Of a stretch of 64,000 bases of DNA, positions 35,801 to 47,882 are shown in pieces. The stretch covers positions 32,249,552 through 32,313,551 of the forward strand of contig NC_034412.1 of the NCBI RefSeq assembly GCF_002078875.1, given 5' to 3'. How positions within the stretch are numbered: the first letter of the stretch is position 1; the number at the start of each line of letters is the position of its first letter. Source of the stretch: Numida meleagris (lineage: Eukaryota; Chordata; Aves; Galliformes; Numididae). The notes beneath the pieces were generated by a model, which worked only from the letters and a program-made list of their open reading frames with translations, searched no databases and was not told the DNA's origin. The translations under genes and the position numbers were made by a program.

Positions 35801-38800
35801 AGGAAGGAAGGAGTATTAAATGCGGTTGATTTTGAAAGGAAAAAAGAAAGCCTTTGCATGACAAATGAAAATAGAAATGCAAATCAGCTCCAAATACTTA
35901 ACATATCTGATAAACAATCATATAAAAATAGCAAGTGGAGACATTAAAGACCTTCAGACATTCTGTTTTCATGTTTACTGTCAGAGTAGCCTTACTTAAT
36001 TTAGGAATGAGCCTGTGTACACTGCTGGACACAAGCATATATTGTCCCTGGTCAGGTAGGCATTTCTGTGGCACAAACTTCAGGATTTTAGTCACACAGA
36101 TTATTTAAATCATATCACGAGAACTGAAATTATGTGCATAGGCTAAAATGCTGCTCAACATTTCCTGAAGCACGAGAGAGAGAAGTGCAACATGGAGACT
36201 TAAAGACGTGGGGGAAAAAGAGAGGAAGAAGAACAATGTTTAATCATAGTGTGTTGTTCAGTGATGTCTGTACAGATCATCTATTTGAGCTGATCATGCC
36301 CATCTACTTAAATGGTTGTTTTCTGATAGCTATATTTCAGCTATTCTACAGTCTGGAAAGGCATCTCTGCACTATCACCTCTGCAGGTACCGACACCAGA
36401 GTAATTTATATAGTATAACTTATAAGAAAGTGTGACAAAAGCAAAGAATACTGAATCTACTGGGCCTAAGGTGGATCACACCTATTTTAAAATGTTTATT
36501 TTAAAAGACTTATTAAGAAGGGATGCACTGCGCTAGTGTGCAGAGTCCCTACTTCGGGAGGATAACTAACCCATAGGTCAGTTATGTGTTGTTATTGTTG
36601 TTGTTGTTGTTTTCCTATTGTGGCATCTCTGTAACTTGCAAATTTTTGAAAATACAGGCACCTTCTTCTCTGCATTTATCCATGTCCCTTACAGTAGTGC
36701 CACTGTTTCAGAATACTCCACGGAAACAGAAGCATTAATGTGTAGTGTGACTTGAATTTCAATGTCCAGGCAAGGGCATTGCAAGTGCTCAAATTTCAGC
36801 TTAACCTGTTGTGCAAACAGATGCCATAACAACACATGCATTCCTCTCCAGCTGTGGTCTGCCTAAAGAAAAAAGAAATTCTAAAGGGAAATATTAAAAT
36901 AAACTTTAGCATGAATTCAGATCCTTTTAAACATTTTTTGTTTGCAAGTATATGTTATTTATGATCATATAGTTCTCCAGCCTTCTCAAACTCCAGTCAC
37001 CAAACATAACCCCATGACAACAAATTCCCTGGATGTGTTGCAGCTGCAAAATAAAAATTGATGTTAAGATCTTGGATCAGCCTTCTAGTTCACTATCATT
37101 AGCTAAAACAGTGTTTTCTCTAGATAAAATATAGTATAAACTCTTCTTGTTTCAGTAGGGTGGCTATGAGACTCTTCCTCAAATGGGAAACATGTCTAGT
37201 AAATGTTAAACTATAGTTCTTTACCTTTAATAAAAAGTGTTTTATTACTACTTACATCTTTTGAGCTGAATGCTTTCATTAATCAGCATATCAAGTAATG
37301 GCATTAAACATTAATAAGACACATAGATAGAAACAGGTGATTTTCTTTCAAATATCTGATCTATAACACAGAAGTGCTGTGGGTAATATTAGCCTCACTT
37401 CTCTGTTGCAGACTGAGGAGATGAATTATATACCTATACTTTTATTTCTCCATCAGCTTGCTCATTTGTGCCCCAAACCAAGGTGAACAAGGCATTCAAG
37501 GCTGTATTCAAGGAATTATTCTCTGCTGTGTCCAGTGGCTACCAGGTGTTTGCAAAAGCTCTTTGTACCTTGCCTCGCAGTTTACATGGCAGAGCTATGA
37601 TAGTTCAGTGGAAATGGCAGTGCTCTGCACCTGAAGGAAATCTTGAAGAGTTGGTGTTGTAACTGGGCACTAGACTCAGAAGCAATAGATCTGTGCTCTT
37701 GTTTTGTTTTTTTTTTTTTTCTTCGAGTAGACTTGAAACTTTGGTGAGAAATGAAAATCTGATTCCTTCCCTCTGCACACAAGTACGGTGGTCCTGAAGA
37801 ACTCCCATCACAGCTGCAAGTGGTTAGGAAGCACTCATTCGTGCTCATTGCTCCCTCTGGCCTTTCTGGGCAAACCACAGCTTTGAATTCCCATCTAATT
37901 CCCCTGACACCTCCCATAATGTACTTTTTTTTTTCTTATTGAAAGGCAACACATGATAGGTTATCCTGATATCCTCATTTTTTTAATGTGTAAAACAATA
38001 GCTTTATGAAAGTCCTCATTTTCAAGGGATGAGACATGATTTGTGAGGCTTTTTCCTCTCAGAAACTTAATTTGTCCTCTTTTTCTTTTGATAGCCTATT
38101 TATCTCACCTTGCCTAAATCATCTATATAGATAATAATTCATATTCCAGTTATCAGAAGGGTCTGCTATTTTATGTTTCCTTAGCATAGGTTAGAAATAA
38201 GTAAATTAATATTCTTCCAAGCTGAAATTATCATTTATTATAGTCTGTTATGTTGTATTTCATTCTCTGTATAGTCAAGAATACAAAGCTAGCTCTTTTT
38301 CTCCAAAACTTTGATATGATTTTTACAGTTTTTCCTCTCACATTCTATCTTTTTTTTTTTTCTTTGTCTAATTCCGGTGTGCTTTCCATATGTCCTGCCC
38401 CAGTCATAACAAACCTCCATCAAGTAGTCAGCTGAGCAGCCCACATTGTGCTTTCAGTTATGGAGGATGAGTCTCCTACAGGAGTTCTCTTTCTCAGTTC
38501 AGTAAGAAGAATATTACGGATTTCATCTAGGAATCTTCCTAGAACAGCGACTGCTGGTTTGGAGTGTCAGTGGATAAAATACATTCCAGGTAGCTTGAAT
38601 GTATTTGCCTATTTGCTCCTAAGTTGAAAGGGCAGGAGTCAAGATAAATATTTCCTTGCAGAATGAAAACAGTAGCTTTTTCCACAAGTCAAGTCTGTTT
38701 CTATCCTTTTCCATTAAAATTTAAAATATTCCTTGCAGAGGAAATCTAGGTATTTTTGCATACTTAAAAACAAACAAACAAAAAGCTCTCATATTACTTT

Positions 38801-40133
38801 CTGACTGTAGGTGGTATATCACTCTGTGTACCTAAGAAAAGCCCTTAAAGTCTGGTGAAATATGTCTGGGCTGATTAAAGAAGAATTGTATTGCTGTTTA
38901 AGTTACTGTTATGACCTGAGTGCTATTTTGTCTGATCCTCATATTAATTTAGAACTTTATGCAAAAAAAAATTTCTTATGATTTAGCCTTTTTTGTTATA
39001 ATCAGTGGTGTATTTCAGCATGCCAATCTGTATGTTCCTAGGACATGTCTTCAAATCAGATAGTTTTATTTCCACAATACAGCAGCTCAAAACTCCTGTC
39101 ATGACCTAGTCTCCATTTATTTGTAATGCTTTCCTAGTAGTTATCAGAGACCAGTGAAAAACCTAGAACACAGTGTACTAATTAATGTATTTTGTCAAAA
39201 TTGTGTCACTTGGTATAATTTTGTGAATTGTTCCATCTTAATATTAGTAATTGAAACATTTGCTTAAAATCTTATCTCCGGTTTTGAAAATTGGAAGCTT
39301 AGGAGCAGCTAGGCTTTCAGGGCAAACATACAGCTTGTGCATATTTCATAGAAGGAGGCGAGCTTAGTTTTTAAAAGCGTAGTCTGTCAGAGCTTGGTCA
39401 AGCACCAGGGGCAGACCAAGAATGCAGCAAAATACAAGCATTCTGAAAATCACATATCTCTTCTGGCCATGTCGTTTGTTTGTTTTTCTCTCATCCAGCA
39501 CTCTAAAGGATTGCTAAGGCTTCTGCAAATGTCAGAAGTTTATGTCATAGTGTTCAGCACTCCATAAAGCCTTGCACAGCTTCTGTGTTCACATGGTACT
39601 TTATTATTATTCAAAGTCAGTTAGGAATTTCCTACGTGAAGCAGCAGCAGTTCTTCTAGGTAAAAGTAAGCACATTTATGCCACTTAGTGTGGATTTTTT
39701 TTTCATTCTTTAGGCATTATTTTGCTCCTATTAGTTCTGACAGTAGCTTTTCCACTCAAAAAAATGTGGCTTGTAAAGTTAAAAGCAATTACACTACAGT
39801 AGCCCTTACAGATATCCTGGATGAGATATACTGTCCTTGCTCTGCAAGTCTCATTTCCAACTTTGAAGGCTACAATCTGAATTCAATACATGCAGGCATT
39901 AAGAATTAACGCAAGACATAAAGTCTCTCTGGTTGTGTTAATAAAATGTCAGCCAAGTAGTAGCCTAGAGTTCTGTTAGCACAGTAAACTAGGATGCAAT
40001 GTGGAATGTTTCAGAGAGACTTATTTTGATATTTTAGAAACCTTAGAAGAAGCATTATGATCTTTGATGGTCCAGATTTGTTATTAACCTTAGATGTGTC
40101 CTATGTCCTGTTGGTCCTATATATATGGAAGAC
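29877..40133. other. unannotated sequence, no gene seen
   Basis: The longest stretch (about 10 kb) without a recognised element. It has A/T runs near 33080-33092, 33138-33150, 34971-34981 and 37707-37720, a GTT microsatellite at 36587 and CAAA units near 38766-38780. It includes a 156-codon minus-strand frame at 35412-35882, the longest in the window but without domains. Segments near 34370-34510 and 37480-37680 are somewhat G+C-richer. Confidence 0.45.
36587..36611. repeat. (GTT)n microsatellite
   Basis: About eight GTT units with one ATT interruption. Confidence 0.88.
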
Positions 40134-40440
40134 ATATGAGGAGTGGCTGAAAGCCCTTAGTTTTTTTCAGCCCAAAGAAGAGGAGACTGAGGAGATACCT
40201 CATCACAGCCTATGGTTTCTTCATGAGGTGGAGCAGAGGAGCAAGCACTAATCTCCTTTCTCTGGTACACCAGTACAACCAAGGGAATGACATAGAGCTG
40301 CAACAGGGGAGGGTCAGGCTGTATATTATGAAAAGGTTCTTCACCGAAAGGGTGGTCAGGCACTGGAGCAGGCTCCCCAAGGCAGTGGTCACTGAGCTTG
40401 CTGGAGCTCAAAAAGCATCTGGACAGTGCTCTCAGACATA
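40134..40440 (+). mobile_element. older CR1 LINE, sense, upstream half (host of a nested insertion)
   Basis: TATGAGGAGTGGCTG, GAAGAGGAGACTGAGGAGA and CTGCAACAGGGGAGGGTCAGG, then a translated stretch KRFFTERVVRHWSRLPKAVV and GCATCTGGACAGTGCTCTCAG, are CR1 ORF2 C-terminal and 3' UTR sequence in sense orientation. It stops abruptly at GACATA (40440), where an antisense CR1 begins. Its continuation is found beyond that insertion at 41071. Confidence 0.88.
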
Positions 40441-41070
40441 TCACAGAATCACAGAATTGTAGGGGTTGGAAGGGACCTGTAGAGATCATTGAGTCCAACC
40501 CCCCTGCCAAAGCACACTCCTACAGTAGGCTGCACGGGTAGGCATTCAAGCTGGTCTTGAATATCTCCAGAGAAGGAGACTCCACAACCTTCCTGGGCAG
40601 CCTGTTCCAGTGCTCCATCACCCTCACCGTGAAGAAGTTCCTTTGCATATTGGTGCAGAACTTCCTGTGCTTCAGTTTATGGCCATTTCCCCTGTCCTGT
40701 CCCCACAACCGCTGAAAAGAGATTGGCCATGTCCCTTTGTCCCCCACACTTAAGATACGTATAAACATTTATAAGATCCCCTCACAGTCTTCTTTTCTCA
40801 AGGCTGAACAGACCCAGGTCACCCAGCCTTTCCTCACAGGGGAGATGCTCCCGGCCCTTTACCATCTTTGTGGCCCTCCACTGGACTCTTCCCAGGAGAT
40901 CCCTGTCTTTTTTGTACTGGGGGGCCCAGAACTGGATGCAGTACTCCAGAGGAGACCTGACCAGGGCAGAGTAGAGGGGGAGGATCACCTCCCTTGACCT
41001 GCTGGCCACGCTCCTTTTTAATGCACCCCAGGATCCCATTGGCCTTCTTGGCCACCAGGGCACACTGTTT
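40441..41070 (-). mobile_element. younger CR1 LINE, antisense, inserted in another CR1
   Basis: The plus strand opens with TCACAGAATCACAGAATTGT, GGGGTTGGAAGGGACCTGTA and GAGTCCAACCCCCCTGCC, a CR1 3' end in antisense, and runs into ORF2 coding sequence. On the minus strand 41063-40782 reads [31 protein letters not shown] and [10 protein letters not shown] in one frame. After a shift, 40768-40520 reads NFFTVRVMEHWNRLPRKVVE and SPSLEIFKTSL. The copy is 5'-truncated at about 41070. Long intact frames suggest it is fairly young, in line with its position inside another CR1. Confidence 0.93.
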
Positions 41071-41130
41071 GATATAGTTTGATTTTTGGGTGATTCTGTG
41101 TGGAGTCAGGAGTTGGGATATTCTATGATG
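41071..41130 (+). mobile_element. older CR1 LINE, sense, 3' end (resumed after nested insertion)
   Basis: GATATAGTTTGATTTTTGGG, TGATTCTGTGTGGAGTCAGG and AGTTGGGATATTCTATGATG continue the CR1 3' UTR from exactly the point reached at 40440 (CTCTCAGACATA). GACATA before and GATATA after the insertion are probably a short target duplication with one change. About 35 bases between GGAGTTGG and GATATTCTATG that are usual in this tail are missing. The element ends at the terminal TTCTATGAT octamer. Confidence 0.87.
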
Positions 41131-42682
41131 TATATTCATATGTGTATGCGTTTCACTTGAAGTTTCTGTTTTACTAAAGCTACTCATGCAGTCTGGACTG
41201 AAAGAATAAGACAATTCTGAGTTCTTAGACACTGTTTTGCTGTAATCATGATGACCCAACTCAATTTCAGCCCTTCCTTGCCTGGATCAGCATGGACCTG
41301 GATCAGCCCATGCCGTTCTTTTATGTGGGACAAAAGTGAGAACATTACAACAAATATTGTTGCTACCTCCTAAAGCGCTGCTGCATGAGGTGTCATTCTA
41401 AGAGGGGACTTTGGAATAAGTGTGACAAGTTAGAACAGTGAAAAGCACGTGGGTGAGATGTTTTTGCCAGTGAAAGAGGATGGAGGTGTAGAACTGGGGA
41501 AAACTCCACTGCCCAAACCTGAAATTCACTCACTCCTAAGGTTAAAACACAGATTGCTTAGGAATTGTAGCATTTGATATCATTTTGAGAGGGCTTTTTC
41601 TTCCTGGAGATCAGATAGTTTTAAAGTGCCAATTTGTTTTCTGAAATGAGGGATTATGCTTTTTCTTTCCCTGTTTTCCCCTCGTTGATCTCTTTGGCCT
41701 GAAATTGTGAGGTTTGTAAAATCTCAGATGATTTCATTTGATTTTGACCAGATTGTAGGTTAAAAGTTAAAAGCGGGACCAGAAAAAGTTTGCTTTTTTT
41801 TTTTTTCTTTCTGGCAAACTGCTTTATATTTTTCATGCTTAATTTATTAAAATATGATTTTAGTTTAATATAGTGTAGCTATATTTGCTTCAGAATTACA
41901 TTCATCTTATATGACTCATCTTGTGGGGGCACAAGGTAGATTATAAAGCATGTTCAAACTAATTGTCTTCAGATACTCATAAGCTTTTTGAAGGAAGGGG
42001 AGAATTTGTGAATGTACATTTCCGCAACTTTCACCCTGAGTGATTCTTCTGTTGATACGTTCCTTTTGGTAAAGCAAAACGTAGTTAAAAGCATATAATA
42101 TCCAAAAGAACAAAGAAATATCAAATTCCCATTTTTTACCCTTTGCTAATATCCAGGTGTCTTTGCTGTTATTAGTTAATAGTTAAGTGCAGCTCAGTGT
42201 TTTTTGAAGAGCAAACACACACCAGAGTATCAAACTGTTTTGGTTTAAGGACATGCAAAGGCAGTGAAATAAAGGGAAGACATTTTTCTTATTACTGGTA
42301 CTTCTCTAAGAAAGGTTGTTGTTTTTATCGAGTGGAAAAATGTCACATTTATCAAGTATTCCCTATAGCGTTGATCCAGTCTATTGCATATTTGGAGATT
42401 CAGTGCAGTTCAGCCACAACAAATTGTAAAGCTTTGTATAAAGCTATCCAGTCCCTGAAGATTCTCATTTGGCACTTTTGCCTTGAGAAGTCCGTGGAGG
42501 CAATAGGCTTGCAGAAGTTTAAGGTGTTTACAACCTAAGGTGTATGTCAACTACTGCAGCGTTTTCTAGAATACTGCTTATTCTTTTTGGCTAACTTTCC
42601 CGTACCTGACTTTGTCAGAGCAGTCTCCTGACTGCACTAACAGATGATTGAGAAAGAAGGTCTTTCTCTGCTTCTGTTCTTG

Positions 42683-42706
42683 TTTTTTTTTTTTTTTTTT
42701 TTTTTT
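42683..42706. repeat. poly(T) run, 24 bases
   Basis: Twenty-four T, followed 20 bases later by a second T run of 16 (42727-42742). Confidence 0.92.
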
Positions 42707-42726
42707 AATCTCTTTCATGCTTTTTG

Positions 42727-42742
42727 TTTTTTTTTTTTTTTT
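42727..42742. repeat. poly(T) run, 16 bases
   Basis: Second T homopolymer; the spacer between the two runs is AATCTCTTTCATGCTTTTTG. Confidence 0.9.
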
Positions 42743-43511
42743 GGTTAAACTCTTTGTTCTGCTAGCATAACAAATATCCCTAATCCCCAACTTAGGTTGT
42801 TTTAGACTATGTCAGCCTACTTGCCTTGATTTACTGTAAAAAGGCTGGATGGTCACTGCAGTAGCTATATATATAAGTGTTTGAGTTTGAGAAATTTCAG
42901 AAAGAAAATCATTCACATTGCTCTAGGGCTCAGGATGTGAGCAGTTAAGCTTCCTTTTTGTCTTCAGGAGGAATATCATGCCCATAGCTTTTCTAAGAAC
43001 TAGATTCACTGCCCACTGAACTCCATAACTTGAACTGAAATCTTGCTGCTTACAGAAGACAATGTTTTGCACTTTGCTTCCAAAGAATAATGTACTGTAT
43101 CTTAACAATTTTTAATCACCTTTGAAAAAGTATTAGGGAGGTGTTTACAACCCAGGTATTCAACTCTGCAGATAAGAGTGCACTTTTTTGGATATGCCAC
43201 AATGAACATATATGTAATGTACACCTGGCGTACTAACATAAACCCCAAGCTTACACCTTGAATAAAACTAGGGAGGGTGTGACATGATTTAATAGTACCT
43301 CAGCATGCATCAGTGTATTTTGTATTTTGTATCTTTGGAGAATTTGCATGATGGTTGTAAGTGCCTATGCAAGCTGAGGCTGCTAAGTCTTCATTGCTAG
43401 TCTTATGTTAACAAGATTATGCTAAAAGAAAGTCGACTGATACTTCTATCTCACTGTCATTCTGCCATGCAGACAAGCTTTTTTTCTCTACTGGACTGAA
43501 TATGATGGATT

Positions 43512-43550
43512 TGTTTCTTTCTTTCTTTCTTTCTTTTTTTTTTTTTTTCT
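43512..43550. repeat. (TTTC)n microsatellite with T run
   Basis: Five to six TTTC units pass into a T run of about 14. Confidence 0.9.
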
Positions 43551-44389
43551 TTAAAGCACAAAAAGAGTCCCTGAATCAGAGAAAAGCCTTCCAGCCTGAT
43601 GTTTAGGTCATAGTTCTCTGGTGTCTGTAATTATTTATAACATGTGGAATGGTTTCAACAGCAGAGGGTGGGAGCTTTAAAAAAATAATCAAGCAGGCTT
43701 ACTCCAAAATACCTCTTACAGGTTTGAATTCTCTCAGATAAAGGTGGGAACAAAGCCTGTGTCTCACAAATTTGAGGTAATTGCAATGATTACTGGACTG
43801 GGTATTTATTGTAAGGTGATATCACATCATTCTTGGTAAATCTGTCCTTCAGAATCATTAGTTATGGAAAATTATTTCATTGAATTTCTAGATTTTTTTT
43901 TATAACCTACACAGTCTTTTTCCTGCAAATGCTGTATTTATTAGGGAATGTGCAACTCTAGTTTCAGTATAAGAACTTGATTTCCTAGGGACCAACACTC
44001 TGTGGGTACTAACTGTTTTTTGTATACATTGTTGGCTGTTTAAGAAAACATAATTTTTACAGGAAGCATGCTACTTTCAAATATTTGTCTGATAATTTCA
44101 TAAATCACTTTATATGTAATTAAAATGCTTTCCATTTGATGGAAGCCCACAGAAGTATAAACTCATTTTAATTGCCTTTGAAGCTTTGCCACTATGTTAA
44201 AAATAAAGTGTCCTGTTTGAATGAAAATCATAGTCTTTTCAATGATACTATCAACTGTGGGTATAAACTGGCTTTTCTCAATGCCTTTACCAATTACAAT
44301 AAAAAAGCCAATAGTATTTAAAGTCTGGTTTTATATAAACTCTGATTAGAGAAAGTCAGAGGAAATTTGCATAACAAAATCCTTCAGTA

Positions 44390-44398
44390 CATTATTAT

Positions 44399-44434
<36 letters not shown>
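44390..44434. repeat. (ATT)n(ACT)n compound microsatellite
   Basis: Three ATT units followed by nearly twelve perfect ACT units (44400-44434), the purest trinucleotide array in the window. Confidence 0.95.
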
Positions 44435-46145
44435 ATCAATTAATACTCAGTTTCACTCTCCTCTAGGTGGAGTCAGCCTTTTTCCTTTTGGGCAAATTTT
44501 GTATGTTTTGTACTTTCCTTTTTGCGTGTGTGCTAAGACTGAATGATTAAAGGAAAGTGGGCTTTCATCTCCGTAATTAACACTTGCACGAAGCATAAAA
44601 TGTGAAAATTAGAAGTGAGGGTGCAGTAGAGGGGGAAGCTGAACCTGTCTGATCTTTTCTGATTTCAAACCGTTTGACAGACCAACGCTTTGAGATTCCA
44701 GCTCTTTTCAATGAAATGCCAGCCAGGAACTCCAGGTGGGAGGGATGCAACCATTCATTCCTCTGAGACAGCTCAGCATTGTGTGGCAAGGGGAGAGAAT
44801 GGCCTCTTTCCTTCAGGCTCCCACTTCTCAGGGTCTTGTGAACTGTACTTTGTAGATGTATTCTGCCAGGGTCACAGGGAAGCAGACATTGGCTGGTAGG
44901 TCTCAAACAAAGGCTTACAAGCACTCCAGAAGTCTCTCTTAAGTATAAGAAACCAATGTTTACTCCCCATCTCTGCCTCCTTGCTTCTGATTACACCAAA
45001 GAAAAGAAGCAAATGACTGGACTGAAACAAAATGGAGGAAAAGAAAGCTTTGCTTACCGTAAGTGCATTTCACTGTTTGTGTTTACTTCCAGGAACATTA
45101 AATGAAACAACACTGAATTAGAAACCAGATTTGCTTTTGACCAGGAAATATAACCATTTTGTAATACTTAGATTATAAATAAGATTGGATAGCAAGGTAG
45201 TGATGCCTAAGACTTAAAAAAGGATTCTTAACTATATATGGTCTTCCTTGGTGCAACACAGGCTTAGAAGTGCGGTGCTGCCAAAAAAAAGAGTTCTGTT
45301 TGCAGGCTCCAGATTTCCCAGTGCAAACTAGGGGAAGAAGCGGCCTGAACAACACAGCATTTATATCTCTTAATTCTCTCTCTTTATTTCACAATTAGAC
45401 TGAGGTGTTGGACAGTTTCCCTTAGCCTAGTTGGAGACAGCTGAGGGCAGTGCTGGCCAGCTCTTGGCATTCTGCAACAGAGGCACTACAAGAGCAGGTG
45501 CTGCTGACCTGCACCGGGGCTTAGGCTGGATCCAGCCTCCTCTGGGTGAAGTACTGCAGGCAGAGGCCTTTGTTAGTGCCACACCTCTGGGGGCCTGTGA
45601 AATCCCCTGAAAATCCCCAAGTCATCTTTATGTTTGGCACTCATAGCTCAGCTGCCTTGCTGTGGAAAGCTGAGCAGAGAGCGTTGGCCATGCAAAGGAA
45701 CAGAGTGCGACTGGCAATAATTCATAGGCACTTTTAGGACTGCACAGCATTTTCTGAGGATTGCACACTGTTCCTCAGGCTCCCATTTCAAGCACACTGT
45801 CACACTTCACAGCTGATCACTGGCCAAAGATGACTGTCGTTTTACTTGTGATCTCTTGATTATGGTATGTCTGTAAGGTAATGCATAGAAAATACTTAAC
45901 TGGCATGCTGTATGTTGATTGCAGATTACCAAAATTAATCAGGCTTATCCTACAATGGCAATATATTAATAAAAATTATAAGTAGCTTTGATGAGTGTAG
46001 ATTAAGGCTTTTTTTTCCCCTAACATCGCTGAGTGCACTACTTTCAATCTCCATTGTTACACGTAGGATTAAAGTAGTGTTTTAGAAAAAATTGTCACAT
46101 TAGAAAGCAAACAATTGTAATAATTAAAAACAAATCCATTTTCAT

Positions 46146-46169
46146 TTCTTTCTTTCTTTTTTTTTTTTG
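46146..46169. repeat. (TTTC)n/T-run microsatellite
   Basis: Three TTTC units followed by about twelve T. Confidence 0.85.
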
Positions 46170-47752
46170 AAATGCACTTTAATACCTTTGATTAAGATAT
46201 ATGTTCTCATTTCTAATTGGTGTGAAAGAAGTAGAATAGATTTGTGGGGGCTAAGATAAGTCTCTTGATGGGAAGAACAGGGAACAGATGACAGTAATGA
46301 TGTACGTGGGTAATAAGTGAATATGAATCTCCCACACATCTAGGAGAACAAAGAAACAAACAAACAATTCAAGCAATATCATAAACAAAAGCATACATTT
46401 TAAAGCAGAGACTTGGAACTATTTTTTTAACCACCATTTAAATTTACTTTTAATGTAATTAGTATCAGACAGAATTTAATGTTGATGTGTAAGTGTGCAT
46501 GAATTCATCCAGATACATGTGAAGGCATATAAAATATATTTAGTACTTGAGCACAGCTAGCAGAACGATGTCATCATGCAAAGAGATGTTCACACTGTAT
46601 AATTACCTTATGACAAACACATACATTGGGATTATAAAGAATCTTCAATCAAAGAGCTGTGCCATTCTGCATACGGTATAATTTTAAGAAGAAATGTTCC
46701 AGCTGTTGCCAGTACTGCTGTCAAGTTTGTATCTAATCACACTCCTGGTAGCAAAAAGCCTGATTTAATACTGCTTCTGTGGTCTGAATTTTTAAGAGTC
46801 AGGGTTCTAATCCCCAGTGTTTTTGCTGGTCTGTGCAAGACCAGCTCTTTAAAAGTAAGAAAAACCTAAAAATTTGAGATTGCCTCAGTGATGTTTCCAA
46901 AAACACTTTACCATTATCTGCCTTTTACACTGCCTGAATAACTTTTAAAGATGTCTAGTAGTGATCGTAGCTCAGGAGTAGAGCAGAATGGCCTAAAATA
47001 ATGAAAAAATGGGAAGTGGCAGTAATTCCTGTGGAATAAATATATATTTTATCCTATAAAAACTGAGATTCTGGAACTCTCAGTTGAGCAGGAGTGACAG
47101 AGACTGACCCAACATTCTCCAAGTGCTTGACAGGTCAAGGTTTGTCTTGCTGTTCCTACTGTGAAGGAAAAGGTTGTCAGGGCTAAGGCTGTCCAGCTGC
47201 TTCGGTGCTGACAAGATAGGAGAGTCTTAACCTGCTTTGTTCATAAGTCTTGTTCTCCATCACCTAAATCCTTCTATGAGTAGCCACTATGAAGTGTATT
47301 AGAAAAAGAAATATAGATAGCTACCCACCTGTGTCAAAACTGGTATAAATCAACATCTGTGTGTGTCTGTGTACATACAAAGTTGTGTATATATCCAAGT
47401 CAGTATTGTTATTTTTTGCTAAAAAGAAGTCAGAAATATCAAACATGCTCTTTCCTACTTTCTGACAACCAACAAAGATAAAAAGAATGACATGTACCAT
47501 TGGGACTGATTCTTAACTTGCTTTTGCCTTTAAGATTTAGCTAATCCCAATTAGTGTTCCATGTTTAATATACATGAACCTATATTCAGAGGGTGCCAAT
47601 CTCTTCATTTTAAGATCTTTTAGAGTAGCATAGTAAACATGATATGATATGACTTTCAAGATGTCCCCCAGTAGAGCTGGGAATATAAAACTACCATTTC
47701 AGTCTTTTGTAAGATTAAAAATGAAATACCTGTGAAAACAATGTGAAAATGG

Positions 47753-47772
47753 AAACAAACAAACAAACAAAA
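47753..47772. repeat. (CAAA)n microsatellite
   Basis: About five CAAA units. Confidence 0.88.
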
Positions 47773-47882
47773 CCAACAACCCCCCCAAAAATGAAAAGGC
47801 CAAATGTACGAAGGCTTAATATACTTATGCGCTACAAATATGCAAAAAAAATGTCCATTAATATGATTCTTGAGAAATTACC

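Larger units (their letters stand above)
41131..47882. other. unannotated sequence, no gene seen
   Basis: About 6.7 kb without a recognised gene. It contains several microsatellites and homopolymers listed separately. The part 45410-45730 is G+C-rich compared with its flanks, and 44577-44924 carries a 115-codon minus-strand frame without domains. Neither resembles a repeat family or exon I can name. Confidence 0.45.

Noticed and set aside
37582..37917. 111-codon minus-strand frame
   Set aside because: Contains a Lys run from the T homopolymer at 37707-37720 and no domain.
42197..42538. 113-codon plus-strand frame
   Set aside because: Cys/Phe/Tyr-rich translation without any motif; length is within chance for the number of frames present.
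44577..44924. 115-codon minus-strand frame
   Set aside because: No domain or splice context; Ser/Leu-rich composition follows local base content.
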